A stretch of DNA of 64,000 nucleotides from Bacteroidota bacterium (GCA_021779195.1 JAJYBB010000009.1:46735-110734); one strand, 5' to 3'; positions 17,738-28,113 are shown, counted from the stretch's first letter. Translations and numbers: made by a program. Notes: a model not told the origin generated them from the letters alone.

Positions 17738-20700
17738 ATGAATGACAAAATGAATAAAAAGAGAATTTTTTTAAACCTTAATCGGAACAACTCATTTTGT
17801 GTAGCCGTAATATTTTTATCGATATTTATTTTCAGTTCGAATGTGCTTGTGGCTCAAATTAACAAACCTAAGAAAAAAGTGACCGAGAATTTAGTGTTGG
17901 TAAAAGGGAATGTTGTGGATAACACCAAAAGTGCAGTTATTGGAGCGACGGTAATGGTTGCAGGTACAGCGCATCGAACCGTTACCGACATTGATGGCAA
18001 TTTTTCTTTATTAGCTCCTCAAAATGCTGAAATTACAGTTAGTTATATAGGTTATGTTACGAAAAAAACAAAATTTGAAGGAAAACCTTTAAATATCCTT
18101 CTCGAAGATAATACTTCAAAACTCGATGAAGTTGTGGTGGTTGGATATGGAACCGTGAAAAGAGCAAATTTAACTGGTTCTGTTTCAAGTGTTTCTATGA
18201 AAGAATTGACGGATTATCCGGCACCCAATCTGGCAACCGTTTTAAATGGTCAAATGGCTGGCGTGCAGGTCTCGGAACCCACAGGTAATCCAATTGGGAG
18301 TGCAAGTATAAGTATACGGGCATCAAGTTCATTTTCAGGAACGTCCAATCCATTGATCGTAATCGATGGGTTTATCCGCGATATTAACGCTTTTAATATG
18401 CTTGATCCGAGTGAAATTGAGAGCATATCTGTTTTAAAGGATGCTTCGGCTGCGGTTTATGGTGTTCGTGGAAGGGATGGCGTAGTGTTGGTTACTACCA
18501 AGCGTGGTAAAGTGGGGAAACCTCAAGTGAGCTATTCGGCTTCTTTCGGTGTAAATCAGGGAGTTGAAATGCCAAAAATGATGACTGCTTTTCAACAGGC
18601 AAGTTCATTGAACGATATGTGGCAACAGCAGGTAACTTATGATGGAGTGGATCCTACAACTATAAATTATTTTTCCAACGCTGAACTGCAAAAATTAAAA
18701 TCAGTTAATTATAATTGGTTAGACGGGGTTTGGCAGGATTCCCAGAATATGCGGCATACAATTAATGTCAGCGGTGGAACGGAAGCAGTAAAGTATTTTG
18801 TGGGCGGTTCATATATGACTGCTAACGGAAATTTTAAAGGGTTGGGAATGTCGCGTTACGGAATTCGATTTGGTGTGGATGCCAATATCACAAAAGACCT
18901 GAAGGGAAGTTTTTCGATGGATTATGGACAAAAAGAAACGCACTCACCCTTAAATTCCACCGATACGGAATACGATCGTATGTATGGCACATTCAGCGAG
19001 TTAGTAAGGACATCGCGCTGGCTGCCTCCTTTCATCAATGGATTGCCGGCTAACACCTCGGGGCTTTATAATGCCATTGAATTGCTTCAATCCGGCTCAT
19101 ACCGAAACAGTACGAACAGTGATATGACTGTTTCGATGTCATTAGTCTATTCTGTTCCTAAAATTAATGGTTTGAAGGTTACTTTTTCTGGTAATTATAA
19201 CAGAAACAGCAGCAATGGAAAGCAATATTCTGTTCCATATTATTTATATAATTTCCAGAAGGATTCTGTTAATACACATTTGTATTCAAATAATCCTTAT
19301 CCAGTTGGGAGCTCAAACTATCGAACTTTAATCACGAATGGAAATAAGATTTACGAATCGGCTAACTTTGGTTACAGTTATCAGATAAATCCGCAAATAT
19401 CGTATGCCAATAAATTCGGCGATCATGATATTAGTGCAATATTAGTATATGAACAATCCGAAGGTGGCGGAAATGGATTGTCGGAAAGCAGACAGACATT
19501 GATTATTCCAAATTATCAGGTGATGGATGCTTATTCCACGACTTCGCAAATGACCTCTTCAAATATCAATTCACTTACCAGACGGCAATCTTTCATTTCA
19601 AGAATTAATTACAATTATGCCGGTAAGTATTTTATAGAAGCAGCGGCACGTAATGACGGTTCAACATTGTTTGCCAATGGATACCGCTGGGGATTTTTCC
19701 CTACTGTTTCTTTAGCATGGCGAGTTTCGGAAGAACCCTTCTTTAAACCGTTGACTTCGGTAATTGACAATCTGAAAGTCCGTGGGTCTTATGGTGTGTT
19801 GGGTAGTGATGCAGCCACGGCTAATCAGTATAGATATAGTTATCAGACTTCGGGTTATGTTTTTCTGGGTGGAGGTGCCACTAATTTGATGTTAAGTCCA
19901 AAGAACGGAGGATTGGTGTACGATGCCGCAACTTGGGAAACCACCAAACAATTCAACGGCGGTATCGATATGGATATTTTAAATGATCTATCGGTATCGA
20001 TGGATGGTTATTATAAAAGAACAGATAATATTCTGGATACACCTACCAGTACCTATCCTCAATCAAACGGAGTAGTTGGAAATATTCCGGCATTAAATTA
20101 TGGTATTCAGGATGCATGGGGTGCTGAACTCGAATTAAGATATAACAAAAAACTTACAAAAGATTTCACGTTGCAGTTGCGGGGAAATTTTACGTATTTA
20201 ATGAACAAAGTAATAAAGAAATACGAAAGTCCGGGTGTAGTAGGTACCTGGCAGGATGAAAATGGAAAAGTTTCAGGAGGTGAAGTGGGTTATCAATGTA
20301 TGGGAATTGCACGAACACAGACTGATGTAAACAACTATATCGCTTATCTGGAAGCTGATTATGCCAAATATCACAATGGTCAAACAGGAGGTGTCAATGT
20401 TTTAGGATTAAATGAATCGCAAATGAAGCCCGGTATGTTGATGTACAAAGACGTAGGCAGTGCTCCTTATCAGGATGCAAATGGGAAGTGGCATGATGGA
20501 GCCCCAGATGGAATTATCGATGCTAATGACATGAGAATCATTGGAAAATATAGTTTTTCACCCTATATATATAATTTCTCTGCCGGATTTACCTGGAAAA
20601 GTTTTCGATTTGAGGCTATGTTTAGCGGACAGTTTGGTAGTAATGCATTTTTCGAAAAAGCTTTTTGGACTGATAATTCAGGAGGTGGACGAACCGGAGC

Positions 20701-21052
20701 ATTTCTTTCGCAAACCTCAAATCAGTTAGCCGAATGGTACGGAAATTACTGGACCGAAACTAATGTGAATGCGATATACCCCCGGTTAGATGCCAATAGT
20801 TTAAGAGGATACCGTTCCACATTTTGGATGCGTAATGGAAGTCAACTTCAGCTTAAGACCATCAATGTATCGTACAGTTTGCCCACATTGTGGACTAAAA
20901 AAGTGGGGATTGAACAATGCCGTGTTTATTGTCAGGCGTCCAATATATGGACTATCATTAACCCCTATCCGTATAAAGATGCCAGCGTTGGATTCTGGTC
21001 AGATTATCCAATGGTTAGAACAATTAATTTAGGCTTAAATCTAACGTTTTAA
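17738..21052 (+). CDS. SusC/RagA-family TonB-linked outer membrane transporter (pectin locus)
   Basis: A 1104-residue TonB-dependent importer. The N-terminus has a signal sequence (hydrophobic core about 21-40, cleaved near LVAQ), then a carboxypeptidase-D regulatory-like domain (VKGNVVDNTKSAVIGATV onward), the SusC plug signature LDEVVVVGYGTVK near residue 130, the plug domain, and a long beta-barrel ending in NLGLNLTF. It would draw pectic oligosaccharides across the outer membrane together with the SusD protein encoded 12 bases downstream. Neighbouring pectinesterase and pectate lyases imply galacturonan fragments as cargo. ATG 17738 and ATG 17750 are both possible starts. Confidence 0.93.
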   Translation: MNDKMNKKRIFLNLNRNNSFCVAVIFLSIFIFSSNVLVAQINKPKKKVTENLVLVKGNVVDNTKSAVIGATVMVAGTAHRTVTDIDGNFSLLAPQNAEITVSYIGYVTKKTKFEGKPLNILLEDNTSKLDEVVVVGYGTVKRANLTGSVSSVSMKELTDYPAPNLATVLNGQMAGVQVSEPTGNPIGSASISIRASSSFSGTSNPLIVIDGFIRDINAFNMLDPSEIESISVLKDASAAVYGVRGRDGVVLVTTKRGKVGKPQVSYSASFGVNQGVEMPKMMTAFQQASSLNDMWQQQVTYDGVDPTTINYFSNAELQKLKSVNYNWLDGVWQDSQNMRHTINVSGGTEAVKYFVGGSYMTANGNFKGLGMSRYGIRFGVDANITKDLKGSFSMDYGQKETHSPLNSTDTEYDRMYGTFSELVRTSRWLPPFINGLPANTSGLYNAIELLQSGSYRNSTNSDMTVSMSLVYSVPKINGLKVTFSGNYNRNSSNGKQYSVPYYLYNFQKDSVNTHLYSNNPYPVGSSNYRTLITNGNKIYESANFGYSYQINPQISYANKFGDHDISAILVYEQSEGGGNGLSESRQTLIIPNYQVMDAYSTTSQMTSSNINSLTRRQSFISRINYNYAGKYFIEAAARNDGSTLFANGYRWGFFPTVSLAWRVSEEPFFKPLTSVIDNLKVRGSYGVLGSDAATANQYRYSYQTSGYVFLGGGATNLMLSPKNGGLVYDAATWETTKQFNGGIDMDILNDLSVSMDGYYKRTDNILDTPTSTYPQSNGVVGNIPALNYGIQDAWGAELELRYNKKLTKDFTLQLRGNFTYLMNKVIKKYESPGVVGTWQDENGKVSGGEVGYQCMGIARTQTDVNNYIAYLEADYAKYHNGQTGGVNVLGLNESQMKPGMLMYKDVGSAPYQDANGKWHDGAPDGIIDANDMRIIGKYSFSPYIYNFSAGFTWKSFRFEAMFSGQFGSNAFFEKAFWTDNSGGGRTGAFLSQTSNQLAEWYGNYWTETNVNAIYPRLDANSLRGYRSTFWMRNGSQLQLKTINVSYSLPTLWTKKVGIEQCRVYCQASNIWTIINPYPYKDASVGFWSDYPMVRTINLGLNLTF

Positions 21053-21064
21053 AACAGATAAATC

Positions 21065-23002
21065 ATGAAAGTTAATAAAATTATATATTTATTTTTTCTG
21101 CTTCCTTTGATGTTCATGTCTTGTAGCGATTATCTGGAAGTGAAGGATCAATCTGCCATTAATCCGGGTATTTGGGATAATGAAGAATCGGCAAAGCTTT
21201 ATTTGAATTATATTTATTCAGCCTATTTGACTCCTTTTGGTGGAAATCAAGATATTGCAGCATCTTCATTGACCGGTTTATCCGATGATGTCGCAAATAC
21301 TCCGAATAATTTATTAATAGGTACGCTTACCGCAGGTAGTGTTTCTTATTATTCAGGAACTACTTATCAACTGATACGCTATGTGAATATTGGAATTGAT
21401 GCCGCTAAAAAATCAAATTTGGATGCTGCAGCAAAAGCAAGGACCTTAGGTCAGTTGTATTTTTTCAGGGCATGGTTTCACTGGAGATTAGTGAATTTAT
21501 ATGGTGGTGTGCCTTATATGCGTTCTTATGTTACAATGGAAAGCCCTGATACTGTGAAGAATGTGCCAAGAGCGACAACTTCTCAATGTATTACCTATTT
21601 GAAAGAAGACCTGGATTCGGCCATTAATATGCTTCCAAGTGCTTGGGTTAGTACTGAGTATTCCCGAATTACAAGAGCTGCAGCTGCGGCATTCAAAGGC
21701 AGAATCCTATTGTTTTATGCCAGTCCGCAATTTAATCCTGATCATAATCTTACCCGTTGGAAAGACGCTTATGATGCCAATCTTTTTGCAAGAGACCTTT
21801 GTTTGCAGGACGGTTACTCGTTGATGTCTATTGCCGGAACGAACCCGCAATCTCCATATTCATACGATTTTAATAAAATATTTATGACTAAAAAATCGAA
21901 TGGAAATCCTGAAGTATTATTGGTTACACCCTATTATACCGATATCAAGATGCATGGATATGAAAATTCGGTTTGCCCCAACGAAATAACCACCGGAACG
22001 GGAGGTCCTTCCAATTGTCCCTCATGGGATTTGGTCATTTCGTTTCCTATGAAAGATGGAAGTTTGGCATTTAAATATAATTCTGCTAATAAAAATTTGA
22101 GAACATTCACCGGAAATGGTGGGGACATGACGAAGTATTACCTGAACAGAGACCCCCGCTTTTATTCGACGGTTGCGTTCAATGGCTCCAATTATCAGCT
22201 CGAAGGAAATGCAGCCCGCAGGCAGTGGACCTACAGTTGCCCGCAAAAGGTGAATGGAACAACCAGCACTTATTATGCCGAAAACACCACTCAGGATAAG
22301 ATTAGTTCCACTGGTTTTTATTGCCGGAAAATGGTTGATCCGAATTTAGTGAGAGCCAACTTTGGCAAATCAATTACTGACTGGATTGAAATGCGCTATG
22401 CTGAGGTGCTTTTAAATCTTGCTGAATGTGCATTCGAAACTGGCGACGCCGATAAATACAGTGTTGGGATGGATTGCGTCGAACAAATAAGAAGCCGAGC
22501 AGGAATTGATCCAGGAACTGATGGTACGTATGGTATTTCAGGAAACCTTGCCGCAGGATTTACTCCGGTTGAGGTTGTCATGAATGAACGCCGCGTGGAA
22601 TTTGCATTCGAAGGTAAACGCTTTTTCGATTTGAGACGCCGAAATATGTTTACCGAAGATCTTGGACACAATATTTTGAAATTAAATGGTTGGAAAATTA
22701 GTGGTTCAGGATTTACTTTTTCGTTGAAAAATGTTGCTGATACGGCTATTTTCCTACATCCGGAAAGAAGAGATACCATTAAATTTACAAATTTATATAA
22801 ATACTTTACACTGAACTCCAAAAGCACTGGTCCATTTGTTAAGGCATTGAATTACATTTGTGTTCGTGATTCTGTATCTTTAAAAGCCACTACATCTGGA
22901 AATTATAATTTCTTTGACATTCCAACGGATATTATTGCCCGTAGTCCGAATGTGTTGCAGAACTATGGCTGGCAAAACGGAGCATTTAATCCATTCCAAT
23001 AA
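21065..23002 (+). CDS. SusD/RagB-family surface glycan-binding lipoprotein (pectin locus)
   Basis: A 645-residue lipoprotein with a lipobox ending at Cys20 (FMSCSDY). Family features are the N-terminal SusD helices with LGQLYFFRAWFHWRLVNLYGGVPY near residues 125-148, the RAAAAAFKGRILLFYASPQFNP TPR segment, and the C-terminal MNERRVEFAFEGKRFFDLRR region near residues 505-524. It caps the SusC barrel and binds the incoming glycan. It is paired with the preceding SusC gene (12 bases apart) and is followed by a hairpin that may damp transcription into the enzyme genes. Confidence 0.93.
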   Translation: MKVNKIIYLFFLLPLMFMSCSDYLEVKDQSAINPGIWDNEESAKLYLNYIYSAYLTPFGGNQDIAASSLTGLSDDVANTPNNLLIGTLTAGSVSYYSGTTYQLIRYVNIGIDAAKKSNLDAAAKARTLGQLYFFRAWFHWRLVNLYGGVPYMRSYVTMESPDTVKNVPRATTSQCITYLKEDLDSAINMLPSAWVSTEYSRITRAAAAAFKGRILLFYASPQFNPDHNLTRWKDAYDANLFARDLCLQDGYSLMSIAGTNPQSPYSYDFNKIFMTKKSNGNPEVLLVTPYYTDIKMHGYENSVCPNEITTGTGGPSNCPSWDLVISFPMKDGSLAFKYNSANKNLRTFTGNGGDMTKYYLNRDPRFYSTVAFNGSNYQLEGNAARRQWTYSCPQKVNGTTSTYYAENTTQDKISSTGFYCRKMVDPNLVRANFGKSITDWIEMRYAEVLLNLAECAFETGDADKYSVGMDCVEQIRSRAGIDPGTDGTYGISGNLAAGFTPVEVVMNERRVEFAFEGKRFFDLRRRNMFTEDLGHNILKLNGWKISGSGFTFSLKNVADTAIFLHPERRDTIKFTNLYKYFTLNSKSTGPFVKALNYICVRDSVSLKATTSGNYNFFDIPTDIIARSPNVLQNYGWQNGAFNPFQ

Positions 23003-23015
23003 AAATTCTTGATTC

Positions 23016-23046
23016 CCGGTATTTTTGTGCAAAGCAAAAATACCGG
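23016..23046 (+). terminator. Hairpin between susD and the pectinesterase gene
   Basis: A perfect 12-bp inverted repeat (23016-23027 with 23035-23046) with a 7-base loop, followed by a short T-run. It starts 13 bases after the susD stop and ends 20 bases before the pectinesterase ATG, so it probably acts as a terminator or attenuator that sets a high SusCD to enzyme ratio. The left arm contains TATTTTTG, which also matches a -7 promoter box. Confidence 0.7.
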
Positions 23047-23066
23047 AAATCTTTTTTAATTCAAAC

Positions 23067-24524
23067 ATGAAATATTGTTACTCCATATTTATTTTGTTTC
23101 TGGCGATGCGAATTGCTGCTCAACAGCCTTTCCGGTATATCGTTTCAGCTGACGGAAGTGGTGATTTTACGACCATTCAGGCAGCAATAAATGCTTGCCC
23201 CGAGGGAGAGCAGAGCGTTATTTTCATTAAAAATGGCACCTACAACGAACAGGTTACCATCGGATCTAAAACGGTGGTTTCCACCAAACGTATTTCATTA
23301 ATTGGCGAAAACCCCGATAGTGTGCTTATCACGCATACTCAATCGAGAGCAAGCAGTGGTTCTCCAACATTTGAAGATGTTTGCACTTTAAAACTTTACA
23401 CTTCGGATTTTTATGCTGAGAATATTACTGTTCAGAATGCAGCTGGAAATACTGGAATGGCTGAAGCATTGTATACGGCAGCCGATAGGCAGACTTTTAA
23501 AAATTGTCATGTTCTGGGTTATCAGGATACGTATCGTTCCAAAAAAGGAACGCGTGGGTATTTTAAAAAATGTCTGGTTCAGGGTGCCGTTGACTTTATT
23601 TATGCAGGAGGTGTCGAATTTTTCGATAGTTGCCGTATTAATTGTGTCAAAGGAGGAGGATATATTGTAGCTCCCGAAGATGCCTATGTAACTATTCCGA
23701 AAACCTCCACGGTTTGTCAAAAATTTCTCAGGGTCGGATTTTTCTTCACCAATTGCGATATCACCGCCAACAGCGATGTTCCGGCCAATAGTTTTTATCT
23801 GGGTCGACCGTGGGTGTCGTATGCCGGCGCTTTTTACATCAATTGCCGACTGGGAAGCCATATCAATCCTGCAGGTTGGATGGCATGGGGAGTGAATGAA
23901 ACGACCAGTAGCTGCTTTGCTGAATATAACAGTTGCGATTTAAACGGTGTTCCCGTGGATACAACCAAACGCGTGAGCTGGAGTTTTCAGTTGCCCAAAA
24001 CCGATGTGGATAATCTGCTGGGTGCCAATAATATCTACGCACGTGTTTCAACTGTGCCTTACGATCCGTTTACCCTCTGTGTCGCACCGGGTGTTCCGCA
24101 ATCGGTTGACCTGACCGGAACTACACTCGGCTGGCAACCTGTGACCAATGCAACAGGTTATGTGGTGATGAAAAACGGGAGATATTTTGCTTCAACCACG
24201 AACACGAATTATACCGATAATTCCGGAATTTCTGGCCAATACAGTGTGAAAGCGGTTGGACCTAATGGTCAGTTAAGTGCAGCCGGTTCTGTCATAACCG
24301 GATTATCTCAAATTAACAAACAGTTTTTTCAGTTTATCAATAAACAGGGAATACTCGAATTCAATACCCCTGTTACACTAACAGTTTATACTCCTGCCGG
24401 GGAGAAAATCAGAGAATTTTCTCGTTCCGAATCATTCAATTTAAATGAATTGACCAAAGGTGTATTTTTAATACAAGTATCTTCTGAAAATGGAATTTCG
24501 GCATTTTATAAAATTATAAATTAG
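23067..24524 (+). CDS. Secreted pectin methylesterase (CE8) with T9SS sorting domain
   Basis: A 485-residue pectinesterase removing methyl esters from homogalacturonan. A signal peptide covers residues 1-18 or so (cleaved near AAQQ). The CE8 beta-helix shows NGTYNEQV (56-63), GYQDTY (151-156, acid Asp154), GAVDFIYAGG (173-182, nucleophile Asp176) and LGRPW (245-249, substrate Arg and Trp). A fibronectin-III-like linker follows (about 350-420). The last 70 residues, ending KGVFLIQVSSENG and AFYKIIN, look like a T9SS type A sorting domain, so it should be cell-surface or released. I start at ATG 23067 because it directly precedes the signal peptide. Confidence 0.9.
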   Translation: MKYCYSIFILFLAMRIAAQQPFRYIVSADGSGDFTTIQAAINACPEGEQSVIFIKNGTYNEQVTIGSKTVVSTKRISLIGENPDSVLITHTQSRASSGSPTFEDVCTLKLYTSDFYAENITVQNAAGNTGMAEALYTAADRQTFKNCHVLGYQDTYRSKKGTRGYFKKCLVQGAVDFIYAGGVEFFDSCRINCVKGGGYIVAPEDAYVTIPKTSTVCQKFLRVGFFFTNCDITANSDVPANSFYLGRPWVSYAGAFYINCRLGSHINPAGWMAWGVNETTSSCFAEYNSCDLNGVPVDTTKRVSWSFQLPKTDVDNLLGANNIYARVSTVPYDPFTLCVAPGVPQSVDLTGTTLGWQPVTNATGYVVMKNGRYFASTTNTNYTDNSGISGQYSVKAVGPNGQLSAAGSVITGLSQINKQFFQFINKQGILEFNTPVTLTVYTPAGEKIREFSRSESFNLNELTKGVFLIQVSSENGISAFYKIIN

Positions 24525-24562
24525 CAGAATATTGAAATAAATGCTTGTATAAACTGATTTTT

Positions 24563-24570
24563 TAAGTTTG
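24563..24570 (+). promoter_or_regulatory. Possible -7 promoter box for the pectate lyase gene
   Basis: TAAGTTTG matches TAnnTTTG and lies about 94 bases upstream of the pectate lyase ATG, in the 139-base spacer after the pectinesterase. It would allow expression independent of susCD. Confidence 0.35.
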
Positions 24571-24663
24571 TACCAATTTTTCCACGCATTCTATCAAAAA
24601 ATCATCCTTTATAAATAACCATTTTAATACATTTGTATCCATTCTGATAATTGATTTAAAGTC

Positions 24664-26475
24664 ATGAAAACTAAAAAAATTATTCTGCCTTTTATTTTGT
24701 TTTTACTGTTTGTTTTGGGCTTAAATGCTCAAGCTCCCGCATTCCCTACTGCCGAAGGTTTTGGTAAATTTACCACAGGAGGACGTGGAGGTAAAGTCGT
24801 GATTGTAACGAATCTCGACGATTACATTGAATACAACAACCTCGAAACGCCCATACCCGGAAGCCTCCGCTGGGCACTAAAACAATATCCGGGAGAACCA
24901 ATCACCGTAGTATTTCGCGTTTCAGGTATCATCAAACTCAAACATTATTTTACGATGTCAGGATCGACCGTGGTTAATCAGAATATCATCAGTCCGAACA
25001 GATCAAATATAACCATTGCCGGACAAACAGCTCCGGGCGATGGGATCTGCATCAGCGGAGGTCGGTTCAAACTGGGTGGATGCAACAATATTATTATTCG
25101 AAACGTTCGCTTTAGAGTGGGTTTGACCAATGGCGATACGGGAACATTTATTCCCGGAGGACCCATTGATTTTGAAAATGCGAGCAACGGAATTATCGAC
25201 CATTGTGACTTGGGCTGGTCGGCTGAAGAAAATCTTACCATGTACGATGTCCACTATACAACGGTTCAATGGTGCATTCTGCATGAAGGACTTTATACAG
25301 CGGGTCACGAAAAGGGAGAACGCAGCTATGGAGCTCAATGGGCAGGGTCTCCAGCCACTTTCCATCATAATCTGGTTGCCGATAATGTGAGCAGATCGAT
25401 TCGATTTAACGGAGCAAACAATCCAACGGGAGACAGAAATGTCTTGATCGACTATATTAACAATATAAATTATAACTGGGGAAAAGTAAATTCTTGTTAT
25501 GGAGGCGAATGTGAAGCCGGTAGATTATCTTCCCACTTCGTTAACTTCGTAAATAATTATTATAAACCAGGTCCGGCAACGCCTGCTTCTGGGAGTTATT
25601 TCTTTGAACAATCTGCTGCACGTTCGGGATATGTTTTGTCCAGAGCTTCTAAATGGTATTTAAACGGAAATATCATGGAAGGTGATGCCACAGGTACTGC
25701 CAATAACTGGACAAGAGTTCACAATAACACAACTTATATAATAGATTCTTTGAAAAGTGATACATTGTTTTATATTCCTGCCCAATATCGAATTAATTAT
25801 ACAACAGCTCAAATTGCATATGATTCGGTGTTGGCAAAGGTAGGTGCTTTCCCGAGAGATACGGTCGACCGACGAATTATTCATGAAGTGAGAACGAAAA
25901 CTGCATCCGGTGTCGGAACTGTTCAAAAATATCCGAGTTCAATTTCTGGAACTGATACAACATGGACTTATAACCGATATTACGGCATTGCCGATGGTAT
26001 TATTGATCAGCCTATTGGAGCGGGTGGATATCCAATTTACAATACTTATAACACCATCACCGATAATGATCAGGATGGGATGGACGATGCTTGGGAACAA
26101 GCCAACGGGTTGGATCCAACAAATCCCAATGATAGAAATCTGACAACTACGGATGGATATACTGCGCTCGAAGTTTATCTCGATGGTCTAATGGGAGAGC
26201 AGATTCCACATAATTTTTCAATTCAGGGACTTAATAATGTTTCACAGAATAATATTACTATTTATCCAACAATTACAAAAGATTTTTTAAATATTAAATC
26301 TGAAATTCCTGTAAAATCGATTTGTGTTCTTAATTTGAGTGGTCAGAAAGTGATTGAAAGAAGTTCAGGCAATCTTTCAGCTATTTCAGTTTCATCATTG
26401 CCTACAGGCTGCTATTTTGTATTGATAACTGACTTTCATGACTCGCCGACTTTATTTAAGATGATTCATCAATGA
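24664..26475 (+). CDS. Secreted pectate lyase (PL1-like) with T9SS sorting domain
   Basis: A 603-residue secreted beta-helix lyase for de-esterified galacturonan. The signal peptide ends near LNAQAP (residue 22). PL1-type landmarks are the N-terminal FPTAEGFGKFTTGGRGGKV, then NITIAGQTAPGDGICISGG near residues 115-133, and IIDHCDLGWSAEENLT near 177-192, which holds the calcium/substrate Asp and Glu. A thrombospondin-3-like calcium motif (DNDQDGMDDAWE) lies near 467-478. The C-terminal 75 residues (NNITIYPTITKDFLNI, then SSLPTGCYFVLI) match a T9SS sorting domain. It acts after the neighbouring pectinesterase exposes free carboxylates. Confidence 0.9.
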   Translation: MKTKKIILPFILFLLFVLGLNAQAPAFPTAEGFGKFTTGGRGGKVVIVTNLDDYIEYNNLETPIPGSLRWALKQYPGEPITVVFRVSGIIKLKHYFTMSGSTVVNQNIISPNRSNITIAGQTAPGDGICISGGRFKLGGCNNIIIRNVRFRVGLTNGDTGTFIPGGPIDFENASNGIIDHCDLGWSAEENLTMYDVHYTTVQWCILHEGLYTAGHEKGERSYGAQWAGSPATFHHNLVADNVSRSIRFNGANNPTGDRNVLIDYINNINYNWGKVNSCYGGECEAGRLSSHFVNFVNNYYKPGPATPASGSYFFEQSAARSGYVLSRASKWYLNGNIMEGDATGTANNWTRVHNNTTYIIDSLKSDTLFYIPAQYRINYTTAQIAYDSVLAKVGAFPRDTVDRRIIHEVRTKTASGVGTVQKYPSSISGTDTTWTYNRYYGIADGIIDQPIGAGGYPIYNTYNTITDNDQDGMDDAWEQANGLDPTNPNDRNLTTTDGYTALEVYLDGLMGEQIPHNFSIQGLNNVSQNNITIYPTITKDFLNIKSEIPVKSICVLNLSGQKVIERSSGNLSAISVSSLPTGCYFVLITDFHDSPTLFKMIHQ

Positions 26476-26577
26476 AAAGTATCATACTCATAAGTACAAG
26501 ATTCAACGTGATTCGTCTCTTTTGTAGAAGCATTAAAATTTATTCTTAGAAATTTAAACATTTAAAAGACAAATATC

Positions 26578-27774
26578 ATGAAAAGAATTACTAAATTATT
26601 ATTGCTGACTTTATTAGTTGGTATCTCTACCACAACATTTGCCCAAATTGTAGGAGGAGAAGGAGGCCAATCTGCTTGTGGTGGATATTGGTATTTGACA
26701 TCCAATGCAGGATGGACTGCATCTGATTTTTACAAGATAATTGATATTGAGGCAGCTAATCTGACTGATGCCACATTGCCTAAGTTTAGTGCTGCGGATG
26801 GAAGTAAAAACGCATTGGACACAGACTTTGGCTCCGGATATTTTTATTCTTCGGTTTTGACCACAAATGATGGAATTACTTATACCCCAACTTCGGTAAA
26901 ATGGCCTGTAAAATATTTTATGGCTGCTTTTGCACCAACCATGTACACCAGTGCTTATTCTAAAGTTAATTTGTATGGCTCTTATCCATCGGGTGGTAGC
27001 ACCTCAGGAGGCGGTGCGAATGCAGCTTGTACAGCAAATGACAATTCGGTTTTTAAAAGTGCAATTTACGACAAACCGGGTTTTATTGAATTAAGCCGTC
27101 TAGCTTCTGCAACGGCGAATACTCCTCCGAGTCGACTTGGTTTTATTGAAATTGACAGCATTCCTCAATGCGAACGTATCCAGTGGTCATTTTCATCAAC
27201 CTCATGGAAACGTGGTGTTAAATGTGACATTAATTTTAATGATGGAACTGGTTGGCAGCCTCAACGTTGGGTTGCCAGCAATTATAATTGGGAAGCTGTT
27301 TTTGCAGAACAGGGTTATCAGTTTGAGGAAATGCTTGGAAAACAGAACGATCCTACTTCTTACGTTTCTGTCCGATTCCGTATTTGGGATGGCGACAGCA
27401 TCCATTATAAAGTTAATGCGAATGATAATAGCTTAAGCACAAGTACGTATTCCGGTACAATGACGCCTCTTGCGATGTGGCAAACAGTTCGCATCCATCA
27501 GATAGTTATTTACAGTGGAGCTGTTCCAACTCAAGCTCCTGTTCCAACAGTTGTTAATTCTATTTATGCCGAAAACGGAATCAAAGTGTATCTCAGAGGT
27601 CAAAATATTGTATTATCGGAGCAAGCTTATGCAGAATTGTATTCTGTTGAAGGAAAACGAGTTTTTAAAGGTACCACCGATAATATTGACGTAAGTAATT
27701 ATAGTAAAGGAATTTATATTGTCAAGGTGACTAATTCATTCGGAAAGGTTCAAATAAGGAAAATTGCGATTTAG
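26578..27774 (+). CDS. Unknown secreted T9SS cargo protein in the pectin locus
   Basis: A 398-residue secreted protein that I do not recognise. The signal peptide (1-22) is cleaved near TFAQ. The mature N-terminus is rich in Gly, Ser, Trp and Tyr and looks like a beta-rich or carbohydrate-binding fold, with WSFSSTSWKRG and FNDGTGWQPQRW stretches in the middle. The last 80 residues (SIYAENGIKVYLRGQNIV through KGIYIVKVTNSFGKVQIRK) form a typical T9SS sorting domain. Its position between two pectate lyase genes suggests a pectin-binding or new pectin-active protein, but nothing catalytic can be seen. A terminator follows it. Confidence 0.75.
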   Translation: MKRITKLLLLTLLVGISTTTFAQIVGGEGGQSACGGYWYLTSNAGWTASDFYKIIDIEAANLTDATLPKFSAADGSKNALDTDFGSGYFYSSVLTTNDGITYTPTSVKWPVKYFMAAFAPTMYTSAYSKVNLYGSYPSGGSTSGGGANAACTANDNSVFKSAIYDKPGFIELSRLASATANTPPSRLGFIEIDSIPQCERIQWSFSSTSWKRGVKCDINFNDGTGWQPQRWVASNYNWEAVFAEQGYQFEEMLGKQNDPTSYVSVRFRIWDGDSIHYKVNANDNSLSTSTYSGTMTPLAMWQTVRIHQIVIYSGAVPTQAPVPTVVNSIYAENGIKVYLRGQNIVLSEQAYAELYSVEGKRVFKGTTDNIDVSNYSKGIYIVKVTNSFGKVQIRKIAI

Positions 27775-27795
27775 TAATTTGATTTTTTTATGTTT

Positions 27796-27827
27796 AAGGG
27801 GTTTTAGTGTTGATGCTAAAGCCCCTT
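27796..27827 (+). terminator. Intrinsic terminator after the unknown T9SS cargo gene
   Basis: A 12-bp stem (27796-27807 with 27816-27827, one G-U pair) with an 8-base loop and a short T-run after it, 20 bases past the stop codon. The 339-base spacer to the next gene holds nothing else recognisable, apart from AT-rich sequence that must carry that gene's promoter. Confidence 0.75.
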
Positions 27828-28113
27828 TTCGATTTATCGAATCTGGAAATATACAGTTTTTGATAAATCAGGTTTTTGTTGATACGTTATGTTTTATATT
27901 CTTTTCTGTCAATTCTTTTCGTCTCATAAAATAGTATTGTTTTGAGTACATCTATCCTTCATTTGCGTCATAAATCATACTATCTATTTTTAGAAACCGA
28001 TTTTTAATTTGAAAGATTTTTTCAAAATATTAATCGCAAAATGTACTACTTTCGTTTCCTCATTTGAGTATAAGACAGGTATAATAAACAATTTAAATTT
28101 ATTGTAAAGTAAG

